In this document: positions 21,640 to 33,487 of the stretch, piece after piece
Numbering within the stretch: position 1 is the first letter of the stretch
How the letters are laid out: every line of letters begins with the position of its first letter
Source: Coniochaeta sp. PMI_546
Taxonomy: Eukaryota; Ascomycota; Sordariomycetes; Coniochaetales; Coniochaetaceae
Assembly: GCA_021432605.1 (NCBI GenBank)
Contig: MU271143.1
Span: 2,055,277 to 2,119,276, forward strand
Direction of reading: 5' to 3'
Length of the DNA: 64,000 nt
The notes under the pieces: model-generated
Seen by the model: only the letters and a program-made list of their open reading frames with translations
Database searches by the model: none
What the model was told of the DNA's origin: nothing
Made by a program: the position numbers and the translations under genes

Positions 21640-23374
21640 ATGGCTGTCTACTCGCTAGTCAACCTTCTCCTGGCCTCGCAGCTTGTTCTCAAGCTCGTTG
21701 CCGCAGGCTCTCTCCCTTTCCCAGTTCCCAGATCACCCTCAAGCTCTGGGAAGGTATGCACGCTGACCCCATTGGGGTGCAGAAAGGACGACTCGCCGCA
21801 GATCCTGAAGGCCTTCGAGGACTGCAACAATGGAGGTACGGTAGTGTTCCCAGAGGGCAAGAAGTTCTACATCGCAAGTAGCATGAACCCGGTGGTGTCG
21901 GATGTGACGATCGAGTGGAGGGGTCTGTGGCAGGTACGTAGGAATACCGATTCACTCGCGTTGTCGTGCCCAGTATCATCGAGCTGCACTGACAACCGAA
22001 CCAGTTCTCGGACAACCTGGACTATTGGCGCAACAACTCCTACCCAATTGCCTTCCAGAACCATGCCGCTGGGTTCGTCTTCAGCGGGGAGAGGATCCAC
22101 ATCAATGGCTACGGTACCGGAGGCATCAACGGGAGCGGCAACGCGTGGTATAACGCTGAACAAGCTACCACGCAGCCCGGACGCCCTATGCCCTTCGTCT
22201 TCTGGAACGTCAGCGATGTCTTCGTCGAGCACTGTGAGCTTACTTCATAACACCTCCATCGGCTAGAGCTGATCGGAATCACAGTTTACGTCAAAGATTC
22301 ACCCCTGTGGTCTATCAACATCATGAACGGGAAAAACATGTGGTTTGATGACATTTATGTGAACAACACGGCAACCAAGGCTCCATACGGTAAGAATTGG
22401 GTGCAGAATACGGACGGCTTCAACACAATGGACGCCTACAACATTGGTTTGACCAATTTTGTATATCAAGGTACGTCTGGCTTGATGCTCCACGTATAAC
22501 CAAAGCACGTGTTTACTAACAGAACTAGGGTAAGTAGTCTGTTCATAATGCCGCGGGACAATACTAAACATCTGCCGTAGTGGAGACGACGGTATCGCCA
22601 TCAAACCGCGTTCATATAACATATACTGCCAGAATGTAGGGCGCAACTATTGGATTATACGAAGCGGAAAGCAGCTGACTGACTGCCCATAGCTTACCAT
22701 CCATGGAGGAAACGGCGTTGCGATCGGAAGTCTCGGCCAGTATCTGGAAGACTCGTCCGTTGTAAACGTCGTCGTTAAAGATGTCAAGATACTAACCAAC
22801 AACAACGATATGCACAACTCGGCATATATCAAGACGTGGATCGGCGAACAGGCGTTCCAATCTGGCTATGAGAGTGGTAACCAGCCGCGAGGGGGAGGAT
22901 GGTACGTATTCTCTTCGGACTTCGCCGATCAGACTCCATGACGACGAAGCTGACGCGTGACATTACAGGGGCGTTGTCAACAACCTCCGCTTTGAGAACT
23001 TTTACATCGAGGGAGCAGCCGGTGGACCGACGATCACCCAAGATAACGGTAACAACGGTCAGTACCAGAGTCTTCCTCGCATCAGATCAAGTCAAGAGGA
23101 CAGTTTGCTCATACATTTTAAAATAGGCTCCTTCAGCGGCACCTCCAATATGCTCATTTCCAACATTGCCTTTGTGAACTTCACGGGGTATCTCGCGACC
23201 ACGAGTAACCGTACGGCGAGCGTATCGTGCTCAACGCGAAATCCTTGCTACAACATCGATTTTAAGGGCGTCAATCTGGCACCTAGCCAAGGAGCCGCTG
23301 TTGTCAGTGCTCAGGGTACTTGCAAGTACAATGAGGCTGGCGGTATACATGGCCTCAGTGGAAGTGGCTGCTGA
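21640..23374 (+). CDS. GH28 exo-polygalacturonase-like pectinase
   Basis: Exons 21640..21933, 22005..22233, 22285..22470, 22529..22529 (one base), 22581..22635, 22693..22901, 22969..23057 and 23127..23374 give 436 residues in perfect phase. A signal peptide opens the protein (LVNLLLASQLVLKLVAAG). GH28 motifs appear in order: NTDGF (D218), GGDDGIAIK (D239, D240), an HGG..GVAIGSLG block (H259) and AYIKTW in place of RIK. Parallel beta-helix spacing and several N-glycosylation sequons are present. The enzyme should hydrolyse alpha-1,4 galacturonic or related bonds of pectin outside the cell; the HGG variant suggests the exo-acting group. Without the one-base exon the frame is lost just before the DD motif. 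Confidence 0.9.
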
Positions 23375-23513
23375 AGCTCACAGGAATCATGACAACTGTT
23401 GATAATATAATATTATTTTATATTTTATGAACTCCTCGAGTCTTCCGTCCAAATTTGTTAGCAGTTGCACCATCCTCTTACACATCTGCTTTGGCACATT
23501 TACGCTTTCCTTC

Positions 23514-25265
23514 TTACTCTCCCGCCGCAAACGGACTCTTCGCCCTCAACTTCTCGCCATACTTCCACAACAATATCGGCGCCGGCCACCCGACAACCAC
23601 CGAAACCAGAGCCAGCACGGTGTTCCCCCAGCCGTAATCCAACCGGTCATACATGTACGGCCCGAAAAGCGGGAACCCGAAGCCCGCCAGACTCCTCAGC
23701 ACCGTGCCGGCGCCCACCGCGCTCGCCGCGTAGAGCGTGTAAGAATCCACCAGATACCCCTGTATGCACTGGAAGCAGACGATCGTCGACCCGGCCATGA
23801 TCAGCACCCCTATATTGGGGACGACCCAGTGGACGTGGTACTGCGCGCTCCAGCCATAGATCAGCAGACCGACCGGCATCAAGACCGCCCCGGGGACCAT
23901 CATGGGCACCCTGAACTCGGGCCTCCCGACGGCCACGCCCTCGCGGCGCTTGAGCCAGGCGTAGATGCGGTCCTGCAGCGGCGCGCAGAGCTGCGAGCCC
24001 AGCCACAGGCCCAGCCCGAGGGATATGTAGTTCAGCCCCGCGATCTCGACGCTCTCGTGGTAGTGCTGCTCCCACAGCTTCGGGAAGGTGGACAGCTGCA
24101 GGTACAGCTGCCCGTACAGGAACATCAGGTACAGCGCCAGCATCTGCACGATGATCTGCGTGCCCAGCAGCCTGAACGGCCTGACCAAAGCGGTCCCCAG
24201 CGCCTGGGCGACGGTCTGGTCGGTGTCGTACCGCGTGTGCAGCTCCGCATTCCCCGTCTCCTTGACCAGCCTCACCCTCCGCCGCCTCAGCAGCACGGGC
24301 GCGTAGGTCTCCCTGAGGAAAAACAGCCCCGCGATCTGGATGACCGCGTCCGCCATGGTGGTGGCGTGAAACACCCACCGCCACGTCGTGCGCGCCGTGA
24401 CGAAGGCCCCCGCGATGGGGCCGATGGCCGGTCCCATCAGCGGCATGAGGGAGTAGATGCTCATGGCCCGGCCTCGCTGCTCGGCCGTGAAGAGGTCCCC
24501 CAGCACGCCGCCCCCGACGGCCAGGGACACGCTCCCGCCCAGGCCCGCGAAGAAGCGGAAGGTGATCATCTGCGCCCTGCTCCGGGCCAGGCCGCAGCCG
24601 AGGTTGAAGAAGAGGTAGAGGAGGTTGAAGAGCTGCAGGACCGGCACCCGGCCGTAGAGCTCCGAGAGCGGGCCGAGGAAGAGCGGGCCGACGGAGTAGG
24701 CCAGGAGGAAGATGGACAGGGTCAGGGCCTGGTCGAACTGCGAGGGGATGTCGAGGTCGCGGCCTATGGCTGTCATGGCCGGGGCGATCATTGTGGACGA
24801 GACGGGGGAGATGAGGGTGAAGAAGGAGACGATGATGACGGCGGCCCATTTCTTGCGCATGGTCCAGGTCTTTGGGTTTTCGGGGTCGTACGGGGTTGCC
24901 CAAGTGACCAGGTTTGGGTCGCTGGGTTGTTCTGGCTGCTTTTCGGCGTCTGGCTCTCCTATCTCGACGTCCCGACGGGTTTCGATGTCGTGGTAGACTT
25001 CCGATACCGTGCGGGAGATGCGGGAGACTGGCCGACTTGGGCGGGAGGTCACTATGGAGGTCCCGTCATCGTGGCTGCTGGAGGACTGGAAGGATTCGAT
25101 CGAGGGTGTCTTTCTGAGGTCCAGCTTCTCCAAGCTGTCGTTCTGGTCCAAGTCATTTCGTGTCTCTGGTGCGCTGAACTCCTCTAGTTTGTGTCTGGCT
25201 TTCTCGTCGGTCACGGAAGATGACGATCCAACATATTTCCTCGTAGGTTCATCAGCAGGCATCAC
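23514..25265 (-). CDS. MFS transporter, DHA1 drug/polyamine type
   Basis: A single exon encodes 583 residues. The first 130 are cytosolic, Ser- and acid-rich. The segment NPKTWTMRKKWAAVI opens the transporter, as is typical of fungal DHA1 proteins. Twelve membrane segments are expected. The loop between helices 2 and 3 carries GPLSELYGRVPVL (motif A). Helix 5 has GLGGSVSLAVGGGVLGDLF, then RGRAMSIYSLMPLMGPAIGPIAGAF (motif C region, cited in part) and TWRWVFHATT. The central loop is basic (LLRRRRVRLV). Expected role is proton-coupled export of drugs, polyamines or metabolites at the plasma membrane. The region is GC-rich, which opens a long antisense frame with no protein character. It converges with the pectinase gene, leaving 139 bases between stops. 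Confidence 0.92.
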   Translation of the reverse strand: MMPADEPTRKYVGSSSSVTDEKARHKLEEFSAPETRNDLDQNDSLEKLDLRKTPSIESFQSSSSHDDGTSIVTSRPSRPVSRISRTVSEVYHDIETRRDVEIGEPDAEKQPEQPSDPNLVTWATPYDPENPKTWTMRKKWAAVIIVSFFTLISPVSSTMIAPAMTAIGRDLDIPSQFDQALTLSIFLLAYSVGPLFLGPLSELYGRVPVLQLFNLLYLFFNLGCGLARSRAQMITFRFFAGLGGSVSLAVGGGVLGDLFTAEQRGRAMSIYSLMPLMGPAIGPIAGAFVTARTTWRWVFHATTMADAVIQIAGLFFLRETYAPVLLRRRRVRLVKETGNAELHTRYDTDQTVAQALGTALVRPFRLLGTQIIVQMLALYLMFLYGQLYLQLSTFPKLWEQHYHESVEIAGLNYISLGLGLWLGSQLCAPLQDRIYAWLKRREGVAVGRPEFRVPMMVPGAVLMPVGLLIYGWSAQYHVHWVVPNIGVLIMAGSTIVCFQCIQGYLVDSYTLYAASAVGAGTVLRSLAGFGFPLFGPYMYDRLDYGWGNTVLALVSVVVGWPAPILLWKYGEKLRAKSPFAAGE

Positions 25266-26242
25266 TCGACGAAGTTTACAATATACAACTATTTCAGCTG
25301 TCCGTAGGACGTGATTGGTCTCTGTATAGATGCTGAGATAAAGATCTGGACTGAATAGAAAATGAAGGTGACATGTAACTAGACACAGAATTCAATCAGA
25401 TCACAATGACAAATTTCAAAAAGAGGAGAAAAGAGCACAGTAAGATGGCTATCTATGATCGAAGAAATGGGTGAAAATGCTGCGTTAAACGGAAATAAGT
25501 GCCGAGAAGCGAAGGGGGGGAAGACGATCCCCATGACGAAGGTTCGCGACTTGCCTTAGTGCGGAAGAGTCCTGCTTCAAGACACAGCATCTCCCGTCCA
25601 AAGCTCGGATGGGTGAAAGAATAGAAAACGCAATGTATGTCATAGCATCCAGCCTCGATGTCTGTCATCACTAAATGACCCGACACCGCTGCTGGTCAGG
25701 CATCATCAACAAAAGCGATATTAGGAAGGTCGACGGAGATGACGACCTGGTTATACACTGTAGACAGGGATTAGGCAGGACGACTTGTAGCCCGTGACCA
25801 ACCAGGACTGTTGCGTCGTATGGGCTGGCCGACTCGGCGCCGGGTATCGGGACACGGCACTGGAATCGGAGAGGGGTGGAGTCGAGGATGGGCTCAAGGA
25901 TATCGCAAGCCGGTTTGCATGGCGTCCGGCTTTTGTGGAGATAAAGTCCGCAAGCTCCATATGAACAGTGGAACAGCTTGGGAAGATCCATGCCGTCGAC
26001 GGCCACGCAATATAGGTATAGACAATAGAATGATGAATGATAGATAGACTTAGCAGCTACCTCTAACCTCAAGACTATAGCCAGCCTGAACGCCTTTTCC
26101 CCCCTTCGTAAGCTTACAACCAAGGTATAAAATGGGTATGCCAGTTTTCATATCCGGTGCCATGTCAAACAGCCAATGCCTCTCATCTCTCAGCCAAATA
26201 AAGTTCCACAACATCCCGCATCCATCTCATCATCGTCGACCA
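25266..26242. other. Intergenic
   Basis: Contains the MFS promoter and the 3' flank of the La gene. No coding frame, RNA gene or repeat that I can support. Confidence 0.5.
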
Positions 26243-27684
26243 CTAATCATTACGCCCTGCTGGAGCAGCCTCAGCTTTGGTATCGACCTTCTTCGCTGGC
26301 GGCTCGGCGGCGGCGCCACCGTCCTCCCTGGCCCGCTTGCCGTTCTCCTTCTTCACATCGTCCTTTGGTGCCTCGCTCGACTGGATGCGAGGTTTTTGTA
26401 CGCTGGACGAGTAGTTAGTACAGGCCGTTGCTGGGACACGGAGTGAAACATACTTGTTGGTGCTCGTCTGAGCAGGCTCGTCGCGACGCCGGTCACGTCC
26501 ACCTCGGTCGCCCCGCCCACCGCGGCCGCGTCCACCCCTTCCACCACGTCCACCACGACCGCCACGGCCGCCACGGCCACCGTGGCCATTCCTCTGGTCG
26601 TTGTCGCGGCGCGCCTTCCAGTCGTTGGAGTCACCCTTGCGGTCATCGCGTGACCGGCCACCACGGCCCTTGTTGCCGATGTCCTTACCCTCCCAGAACT
26701 TCTTATGCTGTTGGCGAGGCTCCAGCTTGCCTTCCTTGATCAACTGGTTCTTCTCCTCAATGTAGGCACGCTTGGACATGATCTTCAGCTCGTGGCCCTG
26801 GTAGGTAGGGGCCGGCTCAAGAGCGAGGAAAGCCTTGGCAGCCTCCTCGGACGGAAACTCGACGAAAACCGAGCCCTTGAAGTAGTCCTCCTCTGTGCGG
26901 CGAAGGCGAATAGCATTCACCGGTCCGTAGCGGGCGAAAAATGCCTCGATGTCGAACTGAGTTGTTGGCGTCTCGTCGCCGAATCCCTTGACGTAGACGG
27001 ACGCGGCCATGCGTGCCTGGGCGGCATCGCTGCCGGCGACGTAGGCCTTCTTGCGCTTGACCTCCTCGTCGCCTTCTGGTCCGGAGACTTCGAGGACCTT
27101 GCTGTCCTTGAGAGCGGCGACGACAGCCTCGTAGGGCTGGAAGCGCTTGCAGCGGCCAAAGTTGCAGATGTGCTTCACCTTGACTGGCTTGTTCTCTGTG
27201 CCGCCCGTGATGGTCCACATGTGCTTGTCGGAGGGAAGGTTGCTGTCGCTGAAGTAGAACTCGAACTGCGGCGCATTGGTCAGCCACTGTCTTGAAACAT
27301 CTCATGAGAGGGTATACGTACTTGTGTGCGGATGGTTTGAGGGTCGTCCGTGACCGGGAGGACTGAAGCGTCGTATTTCTTGTTGGACACATCCTTGTTG
27401 AGCTGTGCCTTGGTCTTCAGGAGAGGAGCTGGTTTCGAGTCGGACTGCTCCTTCTTGGCCTCTCCTTCGGTCTCAGTCTTCTCGACGTCGTCCGGCTTGA
27501 CATTGGCAGTCGAATCAGCAGCGGCCTCTTCGGTCTTGGAAGCAGACTCTTCCTGCTTGATCTGCGCATCGACATTGGCAGTCTCCTCCTGCTCGGTCTG
27601 CTCCTGAGTGGTGGTCTCGGCAGGAGTGACATCGGCGACAACTGCAGGCTGAGCAGCCTCGACCTCGGTGGTAGGGGCGCTCAT
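26243..27684 (-). CDS. LHP1: La-type RNA-binding protein
   Basis: Exons 27684..27322, 27265..26454 and 26402..26243 give 444 residues. I use the ATG at 27684 (MSAPTTEVE); the frame open to 27762 has no supporting context. The N-terminus is acidic and Thr/Glu-rich. The La motif begins near residue 110 and crosses the first intron (TIRTQFEFYFSDSNLPSDKHM, shown as FEFYFSDSNLPSDKHM after the join). The RRM has VYVKGF (RNP2-like) and FKGSVFVEF (RNP1). The tail carries a run of RGG/GRGG repeats and a basic nuclear-signal-like end. La proteins bind the 3' UUU-OH of Pol III transcripts such as tRNA precursors and chaperone their folding. The last intron is 51 bases with no stop, so retention would add 17 residues in frame. 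Confidence 0.93.
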
Positions 27685-28433
27685 CTTGGGCAACAGGGAG
27701 GAGTAGTGGAGGATACTAAGGGGTCGATCGACTATCCAACAAGGAGAGAATGATATTAGCAACGTCCCGTATTAAATCTAGACGCAGTATTCGAATCTGG
27801 TGCAAGAGAAGACAAAGGGTCCAAACTGACGACGAGAAATGCGATGGCGGGGTTGGCTGCCTTGCCAATTGCGGAAGAGTCACAGATGCAAGCACCGGTA
27901 AGGAGTCGGAAAGTAACCAAGGACTTACACAAGCGACGATATTCTTTCAGAGAGTCAGTTCGATTATCGAATGGGTAAGGATATCGAGCTGTAATCTCCG
28001 CTCAAAGTTTGTTGATTCAGTTTGAACGCAAACCGAACAGACGGACAAAAATGGGCGCCGCGAAAAAGCGACGACCATCGAAATTTAGGTGGACACCCGG
28101 CAGAAAAAGGTTCTATTCGCGAATTGCTATTGTTGCCCGCTATTGTCGCCTGCACAGGGCTGCTATTGTGGCTTCAAGACTGTTCGCCTCCTGCTTTTTT
28201 ATGCTCACCGCCTTACCAGGGACATGACCCCACACTAAGCTCTATCAGGACTAGCCTTTCTTGGAAAGTCCAAAGTGACATTGATTGAAGAAACGACCCT
28301 CACGTGAGCCGCGTCTTGGGAAATTTTTGGGTCGGAGAAAGCGTCGAGACGGATAAGGAGGAGCTTCGACTTCCAGCCCATAGCTTGCAGTCGGACTCAC
28401 TGAGGCCGGCCAATTGCTCTCCCCACAGCAAAC
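27685..28433. other. Divergent promoter between La and uS4m
   Basis: About 750 bases separate two start codons that point outward, so both housekeeping genes probably use this region. No supported gene lies in it. I cannot mark transcription starts. Confidence 0.5.
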
Positions 28434-29893
28434 ATGAAGCTCCGAAGGACATTGAGGTTTCATGGCTTGAAAAAGCCGGTACGTTAGAGTCTTCTATACC
28501 TCCTGCACACCTAAATACGGAGACACAAGGGAGACACACAGCATGCTTCAACGAGCATTGGCCAGCTAACATGATATCCCCTTCAGCGCGTCCGCCAAAC
28601 CTGGAACAAGTATAACCTATACAACCTTGCCAACGACCGGCCAGCCCTCAACACCATCGGCGCCCACGTCAAGACCTTCTTCCAGCAGAAATGGGCCGCC
28701 AAGCGCCTCGCCCGCGGTTACCACGGCGAGCACATCAAGGAGCGCGCCTGGGAGCGCATGTTCGACCGCCGCCTGCTGTCCGTCGTCAACATGGAGCCGC
28801 GCTACATGGCGCAGTACGACGGCAGCGAGCAGGCCTCGGGCCGCGGACAGGGCAAAATCGGGATAACGGCCGCGAATGATATCCTCGACAAGCAGCGCGG
28901 CAGCGGCAAGAAGACGCCCTACATGCAGATGGCCTTTGCGCCTATGGAGAGGAGGCTGGACATTGCGGTGTTCAGGGCGCTGTTTGCGAGTAGCGCGAGG
29001 CAGGCGAGGCAGTTCTGCGTACACGGTGCGGTGCGGGTTAACGGCAAGAGGGTACGTCTGACTAGCGAGTCTGTGTCACAAACGGCGAGCACATCTAACT
29101 TTGCTGTGTCTCATAGATGAAATACCCCGGATACCTCCTCAACCCGGGCGACATGTTCCAAGTCGACCCCGAGCGCGTCCTCTTCGCAACAGGAGCAAAG
29201 AAAGACCCAGCCGCCGTCGAAGATGCGATCAAACCAGCAGAAGACTCAGAGTCAGCCGAAGCAGAAGCATCCTCCGACGCCGAGACACCAGCAGAAGGCG
29301 AGTCCACGCCCGAAGCATCGGCAGCAGAATCCACAGAGCCCGCCACCCCAGAAGACGCCGCGAAGACGGAGCGAGCGGAGCTAAAAGCCCTCCGCGACCG
29401 CGTAAAGACCTTCCTGAAGACCTCCTTCGGCGACCTCTCCGTCAAGCAGAAGCAGTCCCTCCGCTCGCTATCAAAGGACATCAAGACGGCCATGTCCAAG
29501 ACCAAGGGCGCCGGCCAGGACATCGACGGCCTCAGCACGCTCTTCTCCCAGCTCGAGATGAGCTCGGCCGAACCGGGGTCCGACAGGAACGACCCCGACG
29601 CCGTGGACGAGCAGGGCCTGACCCGCTCCGAGCGCGAGCGCCTGTCGGAGTTGCTGGCCGAGGAGAGCGAGAACCCCTGGGATCCGGACAAGCCGTACGC
29701 CACGCCCTGGCGGCCGCGGCCGTTCATGGGCCCCTTTGCGTTCATCCCGCGGTATTTGGAGGTGAATCAGAAGATATGCTCGGCCGTCTACCTGAGGCAT
29801 CCGGTCGCCAGGGCAGGGAAGGCGGAGGTGCCGTCGCCGTGGGGGGAGCAGGTCAACGAGTTGGCGTTCAACTGGTACTTGCGGAGAAGGTAG
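28434..29893 (+). CDS. NAM9: Mitochondrial small-subunit ribosomal protein uS4m
   Basis: Exons 28434..28478, 28587..29051 and 29117..29893 give 428 residues. Exon 1 is [15 protein letters not shown]; the 108-base intron then joins to [14 protein letters not shown], the usual start of fungal Nam9. The S4 RNA-binding domain ([20 protein letters not shown], then [12 protein letters not shown] and, after intron 2, [14 protein letters not shown]) is intact. A long acidic insertion (about residues 205-270, Glu/Ala/Ser-rich) follows, and the tail contains [20 protein letters not shown] and ends FNWYLRRR. It assembles into the mitochondrial 37S subunit. It is head to head with the La gene. Confidence 0.93.
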
Positions 29894-31236
29894 ATGCTGC
29901 CTCGTGGAGTTTGTCAGTTGTATCACTCTGGTGTACATTGACTGTCCGGATGGAAAGAAGAAGTACAGTGGTCTCTGCGAGTTGTGCGGTCTGATGATCG
30001 TTAGTTCCTATCTCGTTCCAGGTATGTATATATGCCTTGGACGGTTTGTGGAATCTGTCCGTAGGGCGGATCTGGAGGGGGACGCTGTTGTCATAAGCAT
30101 CATAGAAGACAGGAGCCACGGGATCGGCGCCTTTGTACAGATATCATGGTGTTGAGATGGATATTATAGATGCATCTGTAAATATATGTATCACCACCCT
30201 CATATAAGCACTTGACAAAAACATGATGCCATCTGATGCACACAAGACAAGACTGAAGGTCACCACATACATGTCAAAAACTAACTTGCCTACAGTGTTA
30301 CGATCCAGCTAGCAGGACAGTCAGCATGCTTTGCATGCCGTATCTGCAATGCGCATGCCGAAGTCACAAGTTGTCACAGTCAGGCAGGGAAGTAACCTAT
30401 TCAAAATCGAGCACCATCCTATTTGAATTTCACCACCACAATAGACTAAGCTAAAAACAGAACTGAAGGAAAAGGCTAAAGCTGAGACAGGCAAGGAAAA
30501 GGAAAATATTTGACAGGCCAACCGGGACCTCATGCCTCAGACTCGGAGTGGGTAACCCGCCGTGGTTGAGGGACAAGAGAGGCAGACGGGTATGGTAGAA
30601 GAGCCCCGAGACAAACAAACCGAACGCAAACTCCGTGCTAGTCGCTATCGTCAAGTCGCCGCCGTACTTCTCCTTCTGTAGGCAGAGGAATTAGTCGAGG
30701 TCCGGGCCATTATCGGAAAGCATCAAAGCGCATATCCTCTTCGTAATGCCGGACAGCTACCAGCAGTGCAGCTGTCAGAAAAGAGTCGACGTGTTGACCA
30801 GTAGCTGCAACGGTATCCAAGTGCTATGATGGTGTCCCGTCAAGTCTGCCGGTCTTGTAGGACCGCAGAGGCGGTCAACTTGTTCCGCGACGTATCCTTG
30901 TCAAAGACGCCGAATATTGCTGTTGAACTGCTGTCATATGCGTGCGGAAACCCCCCTCGCTGCTTGTCTCTCTTCCCAATACCACCAGTCCACTCATTGG
31001 CTGGCCACCCAAAGTACTTTTGAGCACCGCTTCCTCTTCGACATGCCTAAGAAGGCCTTTTCCTTCGCCGCGTAGACCATTTATTTTCCCCGGCGTAATT
31101 AGACTGGATTAAAAAGAGTGGGGGAAGAAAGAACAGAGAATCGAACAAAGGAAGCACCGAGCTGGTATTGTATGGGGAATCATGATACTAAAACATGGGT
31201 CATCGAGCAAGAAGAGGCGAGGACGCAAACTCGGCT
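29894..31236. other. Convergent intergenic region
   Basis: Lies between the ends of the uS4m and septin genes. No coding frame with protein character and no RNA gene that I can support. It presumably holds both 3' untranslated regions. Confidence 0.45.
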
Positions 31237-33487
31237 TTACCGGAGCGAGAAGCCTTTCCTCTTGGGCTCCTTCTCCAACGGCCGTCCGCTCTCGATCCTC
31301 GACTTCTTCTCCTCGAGCTCCAGTCGCTGGCGTTCCAGTTGCTCCTTCATCTCGCGATGGCGGGCATATAGCTCCTCCTCGCTCTGCTTGAGCTTGGATT
31401 CCTTCTCGGCAACCTTCTGTTGGAAGACCATCTTCATCTCGGCTTCCATCTTTGCGAGCTTCTGCTCGTGCAGGCTGCGCTCTTCCTCCTGCTTGACGGC
31501 AGGGTTGACCTCCTTGAAGACACTCGGATCCTGCGAGACGCCCATAGCAATGAGCTTGTCGGTGCGGTAGTTCTCGTAGAGGATGTTGTTGGTGTGCTCC
31601 TTGAGCTCCTCCATGTGGGTGCGGATCAGCATCTGGCGAAGCTTGACGAAGTCGCAGTGCTCCTCGTTGTCGACCTCGATGACGCCCCAGGGATAGCGGC
31701 GGCCACGGACCTTGCGGCCGTCGGGAGTGCTAATCTCGTTGGTAGCACCGACGACAGCGAAAGGAACCTTGGACATGATCTCGTTGTTCTCTGCGATGGT
31801 CTCCTCATCATCGAGCTCGTACCGGGGACCCTCGAAGATCTGGACCTTGTGGAACTTGATGTCTTGAAGGATCTGCATGGCTGTTAGAGCGAACCTCTCA
31901 CAATACTGCAGCCAGGTACGTGACTTACTCGGTGCTTGAAGGCAGTGATCTCCTCGTCTGTCAGGGTATCGGACTTGGCGATGACAGGGATCAGGTTGAC
32001 CTTGGTGTGAAGGCGCTTCATGACCTCGATATCGAGTGGCTTGAGTGAGTGGCCAGTAGGTTGAATGAAGAACACGCAGGCGTGGATCCGGTTATCGACA
32101 ATGTTCATCCGGTTAACCTTGTTCTCAGCGTCCAGGTAAGCGTCGAAGCGCTGCTCGATGTTGTCGACGATGGGTCGCCAAGACTCATCGTTATTCACAA
32201 AGTCACCGAATCCAGGTGTGTCGACTACAGTAAGACGTAGCCGGACACCATGCTCCTCGATGTCGGCGCTGATGGACTGGATGGTAACGGTTTTGGGAAT
32301 GATGTCAAGGCTAGGTCCCTTGCGCTCCTTGGGAGGGTAGAGAGAAGTATTGAACAGGGTGTTCACAAGCGTTGACTTTCCGAGTCCGGATTCACCTAAA
32401 ATCACAAATGATTAGAGAGGCTCGTTGAAAAGAGGGCTTGCAATTTCACTCACCAACAACCATGACGTTGAAGTTGAAGCCTTTACGGACACTCTTGCGG
32501 TGCCACTGGTTCGGAAGGTTGGCAAAACCGACATAGCCAGTGAGCTTGCGGCGAACAATGTTGCGGTTGTCGTTGATTACAGGGACAGTGGGAGCTGCGG
32601 GCTTGAAGTTAGGCTCGAGAACACTAGCATCCGACGTTTGCGGTATTGGCGGTGGCGCACCATTGGGAGCTTGAGGGGCTGGAGATGCCCTCGTTGGGGG
32701 GGAGGAGGGGCCGGCGGCACCGTTCGCAGCTGTATGAACACAACATGTCAGTCTTTGTAAAGTGAAACGAGCACATATCTAGTAGCGATGCTATAGTAGA
32801 GGCGAACGGCAAGAGGCGAAGCGTGCGAACTCTTCCAGTATCTGGCGATCTCCAGAGCTCTCGTCGCTGGAGTAGGGACGGGATCCGGAAGAGATTCAAC
32901 ATAAAGCTCGTCATAGGTCATGGGTTTCGTCGCAGGGAGTTTTGGGGCCTCGTCGACGTCCAGCATGCTCTTGTAGCGTCGTATACAAGGAACATTCTCC
33001 TGGTGTTTGACGTTCAAGCTGACTGATCTCATTTCGGGAATAGAATGCACAGGCACTGACGACGGTCGAACTGGGGGCGATGGATCGTCGTTGCTGAGGG
33101 ATTCCCTGCTGCCAACAAATGTCATGACCCTCTCGAACTGGACGCTCTTGGTCCGAGCTCTCGTATGATGTGTGAGGTCGGGAAAATGCATCATTCCCAG
33201 GTTGCAATGTGCGTAGCTGTTGTAGACGGTATGGATATGAACCAAAAAGGGGGATCCCAAGAAAGCAATAGATGGTGAGAGGGTTGCGGTGTTGAACAAC
33301 GAGAGGCGGCTGACGCACGGAAGACGCCGAGGTCGAAGTCGAGGAATGGAGGTGCAGAGACAATCATTGTCGCTGCTAAGGGATCGCTCGTTCTGTTGTT
33401 CTGGGTTGCCGTTCCATGACACTTCGCTCTCGCCTGCTACCACATATTGGACCACTCTGGGACATAACGAACGCAGCGCTTACCCAT
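31237..33487 (-). CDS. cdc3: Septin, Cdc3/AspB type
   Basis: Exons 32729..32454, 32395..31929 and 31872..31237 are certain. A four-base first exon (33487..33484, ATGG) is proposed, giving 460 residues and an MAANGAAG start in phase. The body carries [19 protein letters not shown], the P-loop GESGLGKS (split by an intron), DTPGFGD, the AKSDTL G4 motif and the septin unique element near [12 protein letters not shown] coiled coil closes the protein (about residues 380-450), ending KRKGFSLR. The polybasic stretch before the P-loop ([10 protein letters not shown]) is the expected phosphoinositide contact. Septins form hetero-oligomeric filaments at septa and hyphal tips. The first exon and its 754-base intron are inferred from phase and splice signal only. 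Confidence 0.88.

Noticed and set aside
23647-24903. 418-codon minus-strand frame
   Set aside because: Same-strand shadow of the MFS gene in another frame, with biased Arg/Pro/Gly/Ala composition.
23427-25187. 586-codon open frame on the plus strand
   Set aside because: It is antisense to the MFS transporter and rich in Pro, Gln, Arg and Gly, as expected from GC-rich third positions; it has no domain or signal.
29101-29994. 297-codon plus-strand frame
   Set aside because: Shadow of the uS4m last exon in another frame; Arg/Pro-rich noise.
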